Positions 50,778-60,129 are shown, counted from the stretch's first letter. The stretch is DNA of 64,000 bases from UBA1163 sp049513055 (GCA_049513055.1 JBEKWN010000011.1:102682-166681); one strand, 5' to 3'. Notes: generated by a model from the sequence alone, not told the origin. Numbers and translations: made by a program.

Positions 50778-51506
50778 CTAAATCATCCCGCCATTTACCG
50801 AGATGACTTGGCCGGTAATGTAGGAGGCCTCGTCGGAGCACAGGAATCGAACTACCTTTGCTATTTCTTCAGGAAGGCCCACACGGCCCATGGGTATTAT
50901 CTGTTTTATTATCTCATTTGGAAGGCTCTGGATCATCTCGGTTTCAATCAGTCCGGGCGCCACCACATTGACCCGGATGCCAAGGCGAGCCACCTCCGAG
51001 GCCAAGGATCGGCACGCTCCTTCGAGGCCCGCCTTGGCTGCCGAGTAGTTTGTCTGACCACGTTGGCCGAGCCGTGCGGACACGGAGGAGACGGTAACAA
51101 TGTAGCCCCGCTTCCTATTGACCATCTTCTTAAGAACAGGCTTAGTAACATTGTAGAATCCTTGTAAGGAGGTGTTAAGTACTCTCATCCATTCCTCGAA
51201 AGACATGAGGACAAAAAGACTGTCCGCGGTCTCTCCTGCATTGTTTACCAGAATATCAATCGCATCATGGCGTGTAAGAAGGGCCTCGATGTTTCGCTCG
51301 GTCTCTTCTTGATTGGCGACGTCGAAACAGACCGTTTCTCCCATTCCTCCGGCCTGGTGAATGAACTCCATTGTCTCTTCGGCAGCCTTCTTGTTAGACC
51401 GGAAATTAACCACCACGTAAGAGCCGCTCTTTGCCAGCTCTAGACAGATGGCGCGCCCGATTCCTCGGCTCCCGCCCGTCACGAGGGCAATCTGTTTAGA
51501 CAGCAT
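50778..51506 (-). CDS. 3-oxoacyl-ACP reductase (FabG type)
   Basis: A ~242-residue SDR. TGGSRGIG (about 8-15), VNNAGET (about 84-90), SSVSARLGQRG then YSAAKAG (catalytic Tyr and Lys about 148-152) and GLIETEM are all canonical FabG. It reduces beta-ketoacyl-ACP with NADPH after the KS step. The ATG at 51506 is preferred to a TTG at 51515. Between the LolA-like and dehydratase genes. Confidence 0.93.
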   Translation of the reverse strand: MLSKQIALVTGGSRGIGRAICLELAKSGSYVVVNFRSNKKAAEETMEFIHQAGGMGETVCFDVANQEETERNIEALLTRHDAIDILVNNAGETADSLFVLMSFEEWMRVLNTSLQGFYNVTKPVLKKMVNRKRGYIVTVSSVSARLGQRGQTNYSAAKAGLEGACRSLASEVARLGIRVNVVAPGLIETEMIQSLPNEIIKQIIPMGRVGLPEEIAKVVRFLCSDEASYITGQVISVNGGMI

Positions 51507-51550
51507 AGGCCTCAATTCCCCCTCTCTTTCTCCCAGGGTTAGATCCTCTG

Positions 51551-52000
51551 TCAGGTCTTGACGTTCGATAGGACTTCCTCTTCCGGTTCCATCACCTGGA
51601 TGATGGTTTTACAAAAGAGGGCCAAGTCTGAGCTGACTTTGCCTTGAAACACCGCATAGCCCCCGACATGGTAAAGCTCGTCAATCTGAATGGTGAGTCT
51701 AGTCATCACGGGGATGCTGGAAAAAGAGAATTCAGCCTCTTTGATGCCAACCAGCAGTCCGACCCGCGGTCTGGCCCCTTCACCTCGACGCCATGTGCTC
51801 AGGGCAGAGATGGCCTGGGCCACAAGTTCAACACATATAAGAGAACTCACCATTCCGTCCCTGTTCAGAGGCCATGCCTCAGTAACAGTCGTCTCAGCCT
51901 GCAAACCGTTCTGAGTCGGGTTCTTCACCCACTCTATTAGTCTCATGCGGAGGCGCTGCGGGATCAGAGGTTCAGCTGGAAGGAGTTGGTTCTGTTCCAT
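51551..52000 (-). CDS. ApeP-like 3-hydroxyacyl-ACP dehydratase (hotdog)
   Basis: A ~149-residue hotdog-fold protein with the features of ApeP/FabA-like dehydratases: LIPQRLRMRLIEWV at the N-terminus and DGMVSSLICVELVAQAISAL followed by PRVGLLVGIKEAEF. The active-site His of FabZ (H-x-x-x-F/L-P-G-x-P) is not present in its usual form, as is normal for ApeP. In aryl polyene assembly an ApeP-ApeI heterodimer dehydrates the chain; here the second subunit would be the 57496 gene. The gene starts inside the acyltransferase gene. Confidence 0.8.
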   Translation of the reverse strand: MEQNQLLPAEPLIPQRLRMRLIEWVKNPTQNGLQAETTVTEAWPLNRDGMVSSLICVELVAQAISALSTWRRGEGARPRVGLLVGIKEAEFSFSSIPVMTRLTIQIDELYHVGGYAVFQGKVSSDLALFCKTIIQVMEPEEEVLSNVKT

Positions 52001-52793
52001 TTCCTTTCCCTGCACTCAGTCCGCTTTTCCTCTCTGAGGTCAATCCCAACGCCTTCCTGTATCGAGCCTCTAGATCCTTGGCAAACTCCCGCTCCTGCCC
52101 CGCCCTTGGAGGAGCCATCGGCTCCCAGAATTCGATCTCAAGGGTTGAGACCCGGGAGGGCGGGAAATACCATTTGTCTTCCTTTGGGAGAAAAGGTGGA
52201 TCGTTCCTTACAAACAGGGGCTGCAATGGCACGTTCGATAGCCTTGCAAGCATGAAGGGGCCAGCATTGAACCTGCCCAGGTCCCCTTTGGGGGATCGAG
52301 TGGCTTCAGGAAAGATCATGAACTTGTATCCCATGTGAATCTTCTCAATGGCCTCATCCAGGCACTGGAACGGGCCCCTCTGCTCGAAATCGGGGGAGAG
52401 GACATACCCCGCTGAGCGAAAGACCGATCCGAGGGGGAGCTTTCTTGCCAGAGATTGCTTGACCATGACGGACATGCGCGGGACATCCCGGATCAGGAAG
52501 AGCACATCGAAGAGACCGGGGTGGTTGGAAACGATCACGCACGATCCATCGAAGGGCTTCCCTTTTGACTTCCCAGCCTTGAGTAGCCCGCACCCTCTCA
52601 GCAAGAAGAGCCACAGGGTCACGAGGATGCGGACCGTCCACTGCATCCGGTAATGCTGGGGCCCAAGGATTCTGTTGAGGACCCAGAGGATGGGAAATGC
52701 GATCAGGAGTTCAAAGAAGATGCCAAGGAGAAACACGCCGAAAAGGGCTCCCATCAAAAGGCCTTTCATGCTACGAAGCAATATCTCAGACAT
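51972..52793 (-). CDS. PlsC-family 1-acylglycerol-3-phosphate acyltransferase-like protein
   Basis: A 273-residue membrane-bound acyltransferase. Two N-terminal hydrophobic segments (about 12-45) precede the catalytic block: SNHPGLFD (the HxxxxD motif with His about 88) and FPEATRS (about 163-169), with PLQPLFV following. The C-terminus has a low-complexity tail (SGLSAGKGNGTEPTPSS). It transfers an acyl chain to a lipid or glycan acceptor. In this cluster a plausible acceptor is the lipid-anchored product, but phosphatidic acid synthesis is the family default. It overlaps both neighbours. Confidence 0.88.
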   Translation of the reverse strand: MSEILLRSMKGLLMGALFGVFLLGIFFELLIAFPILWVLNRILGPQHYRMQWTVRILVTLWLFLLRGCGLLKAGKSKGKPFDGSCVIVSNHPGLFDVLFLIRDVPRMSVMVKQSLARKLPLGSVFRSAGYVLSPDFEQRGPFQCLDEAIEKIHMGYKFMIFPEATRSPKGDLGRFNAGPFMLARLSNVPLQPLFVRNDPPFLPKEDKWYFPPSRVSTLEIEFWEPMAPPRAGQEREFAKDLEARYRKALGLTSERKSGLSAGKGNGTEPTPSS

Positions 52794-54603
52794 GCGAATC
52801 GTCCTTTCGGGGGTATTCTGTAAGAAAGGCTATACCCCAGGAACCCGGGCCCATATGGGTAGCAGAGGTAAGGGAGAAGGGTTGCATGATGACTTGCACC
52901 AGAGGAAACCTGCGTTCTATCTCCGGTTTGATCTCCCCTTCAAGCCAGTCCCGGTTGTCTGAGTATTCAAGAAGCAGGGTAGCCTTTTGATCTTTTAGAA
53001 TGTTTTGCTCAAGACGGCGGAAGGCGAATTTCACCTGATCCCTGGTGTTTCTGACCACCCCGATCTTCCGGGCTCCGTCTGGATAGGGGCTCACGATCGG
53101 TTTGATATGAAGGACATCGCCAAAGAAGGCGCCCGTCTTTGACATTCGGCCGCCGGAAGCTAAAAATTGCAGCCTGTCAAGGAAGATATATTCCTTTACG
53201 TTCTGGATCGCCCCCCTTACAAAGGCGACGATTTCCGAAAAGTCGCTGACGGTGAGGGAGAGTTCGGCCGCGGCTCTGGCTATTAGGCCGAGCTTACCAG
53301 AGGCCACCCCTGTATCAATGATGGTCATCCGGTCTTCGGGATCATTTTCAGCCTTCCATTTGATGGCCACATTGTAATTACCGGTGTAGAAGGAGCCTAC
53401 ACAGAGATAGAGGACTCGGTCATAGAATTTCATGACGTTGTTGTAGCATTCATGTCGCTCCACTACCGAGGCTTGGCCCGTGGAGACCTTGGCCCCGGCC
53501 TTCATGGCCGCAAAGAGCTGGGAAGGATCCACGTAGGTCTCAGGGAGGAAACGATTCCCGACGGCGATGTAGCTGTTGAGGAGGGTGATTCCAAGGCTCT
53601 GAGCCAGATCCCTCGTTATGGAACCAGCAGCATCCGTCATGATATGGATGGCCTGGTTCTTCCTGGGTTCACTGAACCGAAAGGTCTGTTCAGCAAGGTC
53701 ATCTTCGGCCCAGCTAAGGATGGCCCCGATGGCGGTGAGGTCCCGTCTTGCCCTCTCTCTGTCCGTTGCGTGGAGGTGTACTTTGAGGCAGCCCGCATCG
53801 GGCATGGCTACTACCGATTCTCCCACATCCATGATGTGTTTCATGACTTCTTGCTCTTCATGTTCGATCTTGAGCAACACATCAAGGCAGTAACCCTGGT
53901 ATTTCCGGTCCTGCCAGGTCCCAGAGAGGTTGAAGGAATCCTTGAGATCGTCAGTGAAGAGGGAAGGCCTGACCGCGCGGCCAGCCAGGGTGTTCAACAA
54001 AGGATCAAAGAAGACGAGCATGCCGAGGGCCCCTGCATCTACCACCTCTGCCTCCCTAAGTTCGGGCAATTGCTCCCTGGTATTTCTCACCGCCTCTTCC
54101 ATGTCATGGATTACCGACTCCACCCATATTCCTGTCTCTTCAGGAGGAGTCCTCTTCAGGGATGTTACAAGGGTATCGAAAAGAGAAATCATGGTTCCTT
54201 GTTGAGGGCTGGGAACCGCCTGGTACGCGAGATTACGACCAGCCTCGGCCGATGCGGGCAGGGACGACAAGTCCTTGCAATTGAGAAACCCGGCAAGAAA
54301 ACCGGCGGCAATGTTCCCGGAATTGCCTCTGGCCGAGAGCAGGATCTCCCGGCTCAGGGAATCGGGATCTCCATTGATATTCCTGCAGGCGCCCAGGGTA
54401 ATGACGAGATTGCGGCCGGTGTCACCGTCCGGCACCGGATAAACATTGATCCGGTCAAGGATGTCCGCCCAAGCCACAATCCTCTCATAGCCTACGGCAA
54501 GGGCATTCATAAGGGTATGGTACATATCGAATCCGTCAACTCCAGTCTTTACGATGATTGGACTCTCTTTGATCACACGGTGCGGATCGAAAGAGGGGCT
54601 CAA
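52786..54603 (-). CDS. FakA-like kinase fused to FakB/DegV fatty-acid-binding domain
   Basis: A protein of up to 605 residues. N-terminal DAK2/FakA kinase (about 20-205): DGFDMYHTLMNALAVGYERI, NVYPVPDGDTGRN (nucleotide-binding Asps), SARGNSGNIAAGF and DAGALGML. The FakA middle domain follows (about 240-310; KVHLHATD), but the FakA C-terminal domain is replaced by a DegV/FakB domain (about 315-605), opening HIMTDAAGSITRDLAQSLGI and later STGQASVVE. FakAB normally phosphorylates exogenous fatty acids with ATP as two separate proteins; here both are in one chain. The start is either TTG 54603 or GTG 54576; both overlap the LpxL-like gene. Substrate supply to the cluster is inferred. Confidence 0.88.
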   Translation of the reverse strand: MSPSFDPHRVIKESPIIVKTGVDGFDMYHTLMNALAVGYERIVAWADILDRINVYPVPDGDTGRNLVITLGACRNINGDPDSLSREILLSARGNSGNIAAGFLAGFLNCKDLSSLPASAEAGRNLAYQAVPSPQQGTMISLFDTLVTSLKRTPPEETGIWVESVIHDMEEAVRNTREQLPELREAEVVDAGALGMLVFFDPLLNTLAGRAVRPSLFTDDLKDSFNLSGTWQDRKYQGYCLDVLLKIEHEEQEVMKHIMDVGESVVAMPDAGCLKVHLHATDRERARRDLTAIGAILSWAEDDLAEQTFRFSEPRKNQAIHIMTDAAGSITRDLAQSLGITLLNSYIAVGNRFLPETYVDPSQLFAAMKAGAKVSTGQASVVERHECYNNVMKFYDRVLYLCVGSFYTGNYNVAIKWKAENDPEDRMTIIDTGVASGKLGLIARAAAELSLTVSDFSEIVAFVRGAIQNVKEYIFLDRLQFLASGGRMSKTGAFFGDVLHIKPIVSPYPDGARKIGVVRNTRDQVKFAFRRLEQNILKDQKATLLLEYSDNRDWLEGEIKPEIERRFPLVQVIMQPFSLTSATHMGPGSWGIAFLTEYPRKDDSHV

Positions 54604-55456
54604 AGATGTACCACTGGAAAGGGTGCTGGCGCACCATCCCTTCCAGAGCGCTGGCGTATGCCTGTGCGCTCGCCTGAAGGGCCGTGCTTCGTTCAGAACG
54701 GGAACGGGCCTTCACCTCCCTTGGAGGAGACATTATGATCAGGTGTCTTCCTTTTTCAACTCGAAAGGTGAACATGGTGAAGAGGGGCGCTCTTGAGACG
54801 AGGGCCAGGAGATGAGGCCCTGCAGGTAGGCTCACCTCATGGTCAAAGAGACTCACGAGTAGACGTGAGCGCTGCTCGGTCCAAACAAGATCCCCGGCGA
54901 CAGAGACGAACCCCCCTTCTCTCACGAACTTGATGGCCTCCACCCCGCCGAAGAGAAAATCCTCCTGTGACGTGGCCACCTGAATGTGGATTCCCCGCGC
55001 CTTGATGGCTTCGCGCTGATCGCGGGCCACCTGCTTTGCCTCCTTTTCGCCCATGATCAGGAGGAGCCTGAGCCCAAGTTCCTCAAAGGCGTGGGCCGCA
55101 ATCTCAAAACTCCCCAGGTGGGACATAAGGATAATTCCCCCGCTCCCTCTTCTTGCGGCCTCTACTATCCCTTCTTTCCCTTGCGTGGAGGTGGTTACCT
55201 CTTTCTTTCTATCGATTTCAATCCGCTCCGCAAAGGTGGCTGCGTAGGAGTGAAACTGGCGCCAGGTGCAATAGAGATAGTACCATAGCCTTCTGTTGGG
55301 AAAGATGACTTGATAGAGGCGGATGCTTGATCTCCTCCTAGAGGAACGAAATAGGAAGTAACCCGTGGCGATCCACCAGGCGAAGAACCGGATGGGCCAG
55401 GAGCCCAGGAGAAGAGAAACCCTTATGACCATCTTATGAATGAAGGCCTTCATCAT
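54536..55456 (-). CDS. LpxL/HtrB-family lauroyl-type acyltransferase
   Basis: A 306-residue lysophospholipid/lipid A acyltransferase family protein. N-terminal membrane anchor (VSLLLGSWPIRFFAWWIATG), catalytic SHLGSFE (HxxxxE motif, His near residue 113), VSVAGDLVW and a C-terminal HPFQWYIFEPLF-like motif that is typical of the family. In aryl polyene-type clusters such enzymes join the product to a lipid core. The stop is 68 bases inside the start region of the FakA-FakB gene, so strong coupling of translation is expected. Confidence 0.9.
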   Translation of the reverse strand: MMKAFIHKMVIRVSLLLGSWPIRFFAWWIATGYFLFRSSRRRSSIRLYQVIFPNRRLWYYLYCTWRQFHSYAATFAERIEIDRKKEVTTSTQGKEGIVEAARRGSGGIILMSHLGSFEIAAHAFEELGLRLLLIMGEKEAKQVARDQREAIKARGIHIQVATSQEDFLFGGVEAIKFVREGGFVSVAGDLVWTEQRSRLLVSLFDHEVSLPAGPHLLALVSRAPLFTMFTFRVEKGRHLIIMSPPREVKARSRSERSTALQASAQAYASALEGMVRQHPFQWYIFEPLFRSAPCDQRESNHRKDWS

Positions 55457-55462
55457 TCTCCC

Positions 55463-57097
55463 TCAGACCACCTGAGCCTCTTGTTTCAAAACCCTCTTCA
55501 GGATCTTCCCTGCCGGATTCCGAGGGATCGCATCGCGAAGGAGGATGGTTCTGGGCACCCTGTACTCGGGCATGTTCTCCTTGCAGTAGTTGAGGAACTC
55601 CTCTTTGTCCCCTTGCATGCCTTCTCTCAAGACGATCACTGCTAGGATAGTCTGCCCCTTGATCCGGTCGGGAGCACCGATGACCGCAGCCTCCTTGATC
55701 TTGGGATGTTTCTCCAGGACTTCCTCGATCTGACTGGGGTAGACGTTGAACCCACTGGAGATGATGAGGTCATCCTTCCTGTCCACAATGTAGAAGAATC
55801 CATCCTGATCCATTCGGGCCAAGTCCCCTGTATAGAACCATCCGTTACGCAAGGCCGCCGATGTGAGATCCTTGTTGTTCCAGTATCCCCGCATGATCTG
55901 GGGCCCTTTTACCACGAGTTCGCCGATCTCGCTCACCAGACATTCCCTCTCTCCAGTTTCAATGTCCATGATCCTGGCCTCTGTGTCCGGAAGGGGAACC
56001 CCGATGGAGCCCCGAGGACCCCCGCGGGGATAAGGGGTAAAATGGGTGGCAGATGAGGCCTCAGAGAGACCGTAGGCCTCCATAATCCTTCTTCCTGTAA
56101 GTTTCTCAAATCTCTCATGGGCCCAGGACGGGAGGGGTGCCCCTCCGCTCGTTGCTACCTGAATGGAGGAGAGCTGGTTCATGGCTGTCTCAGGAGGAAG
56201 AGATAGGATGGCCCCCCATAGGCTTGGCACGGCCGGAAAGGAGATAGGCCGGTAGGTCTCTATGGTCTTCATCAGGGAGAGGATGTCCATCAGATCGATC
56301 CGGGGGAGAAGTACCATCCTGTATCCTTTGAGCACAGAGAGGAGGAGACAAGCCGACATCCCAAAAACGTGGAAGAAGGGAATGACACACATGACCGCGG
56401 CATTCCCTGCACTCTCTATCCCGATCCATGTTTCGGACTGGAGCACGCTGGCAACGACATTGGAGTGGGTCAAGGTTGCGGCCTTGGGCGCTCCCGTAGA
56501 GCCGCTGGTATATTGAAGTACCGCTACATCTCCGGGAGAGACCTGAACTGGCGGTTCTTCCGTGTTCCGAGCTGCAGCAAGTACTTCCTGGAAGAGCTGG
56601 GGTTGAGGGACCCCTTCATCGAAGCGCATCTTCTTCTCCAACCCCATCACAGAGTGGAGGATAACGGTTTTCACCCTGGTGTTTTTGATCACCTTATAGA
56701 TGTTTTGGGTGAATAGATCCATGGTGACCACTACCTTGGCACCCGATTCATTCAAGCAGCGGATCAGTTCCTCTCCCTGAATCCCAACGTTAAGGTTGAC
56801 CACAATGGCCCCGATCTTCAAGACAGCGAAGAAGGCGATGACATAAACGGGGGAGTTCACCAAGAGGAGGGCGATCCTGTCCCCCTTCTCCACTCCGGCC
56901 TTCTGGAGGGCGAGGGCGAACATGTTTACCCTCGCGTTTAGCTCCTTGTAGGGAATTTGGATCTCGTTGAATGAGATAGCTATGTCATTCGGGTGTTTGG
57001 CAACAGTATCCAACAGGAAACGGTGGATGGGAATCTCGGGGTAGGCGATGGAATGGAGGACGTGTCTTTCATATTGTTTGAGCCATGGTCTTTTCAT
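55463..57097 (-). CDS. AMP-binding acyl-CoA/ACP ligase
   Basis: A 544-residue ANL-superfamily ligase. The A3 core TSGSTGAPKA is at about 195-204, MEAYGLSEASS near 345, GWFYTGDLARMDQDGF (about 425-440) and DRKDDLIISSGFNVYPSQIE (A8, about 444-463), and the C-terminal catalytic Lys region PRNPAGKILKR. It activates a carboxylic acid starter and loads it on CoA or ACP; in aryl polyene clusters this is 4-hydroxybenzoate or similar, but the starter here is unknown. The start is ATG 57097, 6 bases into a long leader with AGGAGGTG before it. Confidence 0.92.
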   Translation of the reverse strand: MKRPWLKQYERHVLHSIAYPEIPIHRFLLDTVAKHPNDIAISFNEIQIPYKELNARVNMFALALQKAGVEKGDRIALLLVNSPVYVIAFFAVLKIGAIVVNLNVGIQGEELIRCLNESGAKVVVTMDLFTQNIYKVIKNTRVKTVILHSVMGLEKKMRFDEGVPQPQLFQEVLAAARNTEEPPVQVSPGDVAVLQYTSGSTGAPKAATLTHSNVVASVLQSETWIGIESAGNAAVMCVIPFFHVFGMSACLLLSVLKGYRMVLLPRIDLMDILSLMKTIETYRPISFPAVPSLWGAILSLPPETAMNQLSSIQVATSGGAPLPSWAHERFEKLTGRRIMEAYGLSEASSATHFTPYPRGGPRGSIGVPLPDTEARIMDIETGERECLVSEIGELVVKGPQIMRGYWNNKDLTSAALRNGWFYTGDLARMDQDGFFYIVDRKDDLIISSGFNVYPSQIEEVLEKHPKIKEAAVIGAPDRIKGQTILAVIVLREGMQGDKEEFLNYCKENMPEYRVPRTILLRDAIPRNPAGKILKRVLKQEAQVV

Positions 57098-57227
57098 CGT
57101 CTGTGCACCTCCTTTATGTGAAACGATGTGAAACCCGCTCCGTTCAATCCTTATGGGTACCCTTTAGGAGCGGAAGTAGCCCGTTCATGTCCAAGGGCCA
57201 TGTAAGCCCCAATCCCCCGCAGGTCTT

Positions 57228-57488
57228 CTATTTATTTTTCCGGTGCTTCGTGATGTATTCAGCCAAGGTGGAGAGAGTGATGAAAACCTTCTCTCCCAGT
57301 TCACGACTGAAGATCTCTACCCCGTAGTCCCTGTCCACGAGGGCTACGAGGACCATAAGATCAACGGAATCCAAACCCAGGCCTCCGTCGAAAAAAAGGG
57401 TGTCATCCGCCAGTTCATTCGGGGTTACATCTTTGAGATCGAGTTCTTCCACGATCTTCTTTTTGAGTTCCTGCAAGAGTTCTTCCAT
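57228..57488 (-). CDS. Acyl carrier protein
   Basis: An 86-residue ACP with the phosphopantetheine site GLDSVDLM (Ser41) and four-helix pattern. Leftward, between the AMP ligase and dehydratase genes. A separate ACP for loading and extending the chain, as in aryl polyene clusters where two ACPs divide starter loading and elongation. Acidic but with a basic C-terminus (KHRKNK). Confidence 0.92.
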   Translation of the reverse strand: MEELLQELKKKIVEELDLKDVTPNELADDTLFFDGGLGLDSVDLMVLVALVDRDYGVEIFSRELGEKVFITLSTLAEYITKHRKNK

Positions 57489-57495
57489 CGCTTCT

Positions 57496-57885
57496 TCACC
57501 CGCCGGACAATTCTTCAGCGGCTTTCAATACACCGCGGACAACTGTATTGCCGTGGCAGGTCACATGAAAATCGAGCTTTGCCTCAGACCCAGGGGGCAT
57601 GGCTACCACTGAGATGAGCAGTTTCTCATCAGGAAAAACTAAGCGCTTGAACCTGACGCCGGAGAATCCGGAAACCTCCAGAAGACGTCCCTGTTCTCGA
57701 CCCTGTCTTTTCACCGTTTCAGCCGCCAAGGCGAGGAGCGCCACGCCAGGCACCAGAGGGTATTCATCGAAGTGCCCTGAGAACCATTCTGAGGAGGGCC
57801 CGAGTTGCACGCTGGATTCCCAACGCCCTTCGGGGGTAATCCGGAGATCCTTCAGGGGCAGCCATCTATCCCGGGGTATCCGCAT
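57496..57885 (-). CDS. ApeI-like 3-hydroxyacyl-ACP dehydratase (hotdog)
   Basis: A 129-residue hotdog protein. It carries GHFDEYPLVPGVALLALAAE, the FabZ-type active-site helix with GHF...PGV, so the His near residue 35 is likely catalytic. VSGFSGVRFKRLVFP and the last strand CHGNTVVRGVL complete the fold. Probably the active subunit paired with the ApeP-like protein. It ends 8 bases before the downstream ACP and 2 bases after the other ACP gene, a tight operon. Confidence 0.85.
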   Translation of the reverse strand: MRIPRDRWLPLKDLRITPEGRWESSVQLGPSSEWFSGHFDEYPLVPGVALLALAAETVKRQGREQGRLLEVSGFSGVRFKRLVFPDEKLLISVVAMPPGSEAKLDFHVTCHGNTVVRGVLKAAEELSGG

Positions 57886-57886
57886 T

Positions 57887-58129
57887 TCACCTCAAATTCC
57901 GGACCAAATAGTCTACCACGTCCTGGACGGTTCTTATCATCTTGAGCTCTTTCTCGATAATAGGAAGACCGATCTCGGACTGCATCGCAGCGAACCAATC
58001 CAATGCGTCAATGCTGTCCATACCGAGATCTTTAAACAGGTGGGCCTCAGGATTTATCTTTTCCGGAGGAATTTCAAATTGTGTCATTAAATATTCAGAT
58101 ACCCTTTTGAATACTTCCTCTTCTCGCAT
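57887..58129 (-). CDS. Acyl carrier protein
   Basis: An 80-residue ACP, phosphopantetheine site GMDSIDAL (Ser39), typical helix pattern (VFKRVSEYLMTQFEIPPEKI). It is the first gene of the leftward synthase operon that runs to about 49.5 kb. The leader upstream is repeat-rich and I see no strong sigma-70 promoter in it. Confidence 0.92.
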   Translation of the reverse strand: MREEEVFKRVSEYLMTQFEIPPEKINPEAHLFKDLGMDSIDALDWFAAMQSEIGLPIIEKELKMIRTVQDVVDYLVRNLR

Positions 58130-58512
58130 TCATCACACCATCGATACTCCGGCTACGATTGCCGAGATTTCTTATCTTGAATTAAAAAGATCAAAAATCC
58201 TTCCAGCAACCTAATACCAAAGGCCGGTATTCCCAAAAAGGGCATAAGGCAATTCATTGGCAATAAACCATCGGAAAACACCGTCGCGTTTCTCTTTTTG
58301 GTTTAAGCCAATAAACCAAAAGATCCGCGCCTTAGGGCTAGAGCGCAATATTATTCTTGATGCCTTGGCTATCCACCGGAAAAAACCGGGGGTAATAAAT
58401 CAGGAAAGGGCTAGCCACCTCAAAGCGCGGGCGTTTCGTCTTCTAACTTATAGAAGTTTTTTGCCATTGTAATCCATTAGTCCCGGTTTGTAAATAGTCG
58501 GGAGGCATGTTA
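58130..58512. other. Intergenic region before the synthase operon
   Basis: About 380 bases with no gene. There is an AAACCA-ATAAACC repeat (58265-58320) but no tRNA or IS ends. A promoter for the leftward operon must lie here or inside the adjacent element; none is clear. Confidence 0.35.
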
Positions 58513-58762
58513 TTCCAAATTTCAATTGTCGCGTTTTTCCAAGTTTGAATTGTCACATTGTTTTTCACAAATATCTAAAACCATATGATATTATTCCAAG
58601 ACACTTATATCAGCTATAGTATCAGAATTAACCCATGCAATGGCCTCCCAAAAGAAATCTGGGAATTCTATTTTTCTTCGGGCAATAATCAAATTCCACC
58701 CGTCCTTCATTACAAAAGGGGGACAATTCAAACTTGGAATTCTGTGACATTTCAAACTTGGG
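58513..58762. mobile_element. IS21-type-end MITE or IS remnant
   Basis: Each end holds two copies of a near-identical ~18-base motif. Left: TTCCAAATTTCAATTGTC and TTCCAAGTTTGAATTGTC (58514-58555). Right, inverted: GACAATTCAAACTTGGAA and GACATTTCAAACTTGG (58722-58762). Multiple end repeats of this kind are typical of IS21-family transposons. The interior (about 160 bases) has no open frame, so only the ends are left or it is a MITE. Confidence 0.6.
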
Positions 58763-58836
58763 ATCACAGAGGCAAGATTAGATGAGGAGAGGACGAGGAT
58801 TGGGGTTAATAGGATTCAAAAACTGACATCATTTTA

Positions 58837-60069
58837 TCACAACAAGCGTCTTCCGGTTTCTCGATTCAGAGCCCTTTCTACTGCCTTGCGCAGGCTCCAG
58901 CTAAGCATGATGTCGGCATATTTAATGCAATTCCGCCCAGCCAAATACATCCCGAACATCCATACCAAATGGGAGAATCCATAAGAAGCCGGGCCCAATA
59001 TCAGTAGGGCCGGGGCCTGGAAATAGGCCGACAGAAGGCTAAACAGCCCAACCATAGGCCATCCTAATACGTAACTGAACAGGACTAAACCCACGCCAAA
59101 CAAGAATCTGGGAGAGGGAGAGGTCTTGAAAGCATCCAACGTTGCCTGCTTCTCGATGGCTCTCCTTACATAAGCGGTGGAGGCTAACTTTCGGGCCAAG
59201 AACCGCCAGAACCTACCCCGCTGCCGGCCTGCTTCGAACTCATCCCAGGATTGAATGGATAGGGTGGGTTCTGTCATGTTCATTCCTTCTGTTGTCTGAT
59301 AAGCTCTGACACCGGTCAGTTCTTCCAGTTCACTGAATGTGTATTCTCGTTCCTTGATCTTGGTCACAAGTTCATCGGTTAAACGCGCCAAATCGGCGGG
59401 GACCCGTCCCGTGTCGTGGAGGACGATGATGCTTCCGTTACGTATTTTCTTGAGTACCCTTTTTATCACCTTCTCAGTACTGGCCGTGGTGTCGAAAGGC
59501 CTGACGTCCCAGCCTACCACCGACAGTCCGTGTTTCTTCAACCCTTTCCTGAGATGTGGATTGGTCAGGCCCATCGGGGGGCGGAAATAGGCGGGAACTC
59601 TACCGATGGCAGCGCCCATCGCTTCCTGAGCCATTCTAATTTCTCGATCGAGTGCCCCAGAAACGAGGAAATTAGTCCACCAGGCGTGTCTAAACGAATG
59701 GTTCCCTAGAATATGACCTTCTTGGTCGATCTGTTTGACAATTTCGGGATAATCCCTGGTTTTTGTCCCTATGGGAAAGAAGGCAGCCTTGATCTTATGG
59801 CGGCTCAAGACCTCCAGGAGATTTGGGGTTGCCGCCGGGTCTGGCCCATCATCAAAAGTCAGAGCGACACGCTTTGCGGTTGAATCACCCCGGCAAGTGG
59901 CGCTGACGAAAAAATTAAGTTTCAGTACAGACACGCCAAGAATGAAGATGACGAGATATGCAGCCAGCAATAGCCCAAGGACGAACCAGCGAACTGGGCT
60001 TGCGAGGCTTAACCCGGCACCCAAAGCAGTAAGGACGAGCAGGATTGTTATGGTATGGAAACGGCTCAT
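58837..60069 (-). CDS. Polysaccharide deacetylase (NodB-type) with membrane helices
   Basis: A ~410-residue protein: two N-terminal helices (about 1-55), a NodB carbohydrate esterase 4 domain (about 65-245; TFDDGPDP metal motif, NHSFRH with the His pair, RPPMGLTNPHLRKGL), and a C-terminal region with three more helices. It resembles the large deacetylases of lipid-linked glycan pathways. The ATG at 60069 (MSRFHTITILLVL) is preferred over a TTG at 60114. Likely removes an acetyl group from a glycan linked to the cluster's lipid (inference). Transcribed leftward, separate from the main operon by about 700 bases. Confidence 0.85.
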   Translation of the reverse strand: MSRFHTITILLVLTALGAGLSLASPVRWFVLGLLLAAYLVIFILGVSVLKLNFFVSATCRGDSTAKRVALTFDDGPDPAATPNLLEVLSRHKIKAAFFPIGTKTRDYPEIVKQIDQEGHILGNHSFRHAWWTNFLVSGALDREIRMAQEAMGAAIGRVPAYFRPPMGLTNPHLRKGLKKHGLSVVGWDVRPFDTTASTEKVIKRVLKKIRNGSIIVLHDTGRVPADLARLTDELVTKIKEREYTFSELEELTGVRAYQTTEGMNMTEPTLSIQSWDEFEAGRQRGRFWRFLARKLASTAYVRRAIEKQATLDAFKTSPSPRFLFGVGLVLFSYVLGWPMVGLFSLLSAYFQAPALLILGPASYGFSHLVWMFGMYLAGRNCIKYADIMLSWSLRKAVERALNRETGRRLL

Positions 60070-60129
60070 GGGTTTGTCGTAGACATCTTGAAGGGTCGAG
60101 GTGCCGTTTGGCAATACACCTTTGCCAAT

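Noticed and set aside
53452..54738. 428-residue plus-strand open frame
   Set aside because: It is the shadow of the FakA-FakB fusion on the minus strand; GC-rich DNA keeps the antisense frame open and its protein has no domain.
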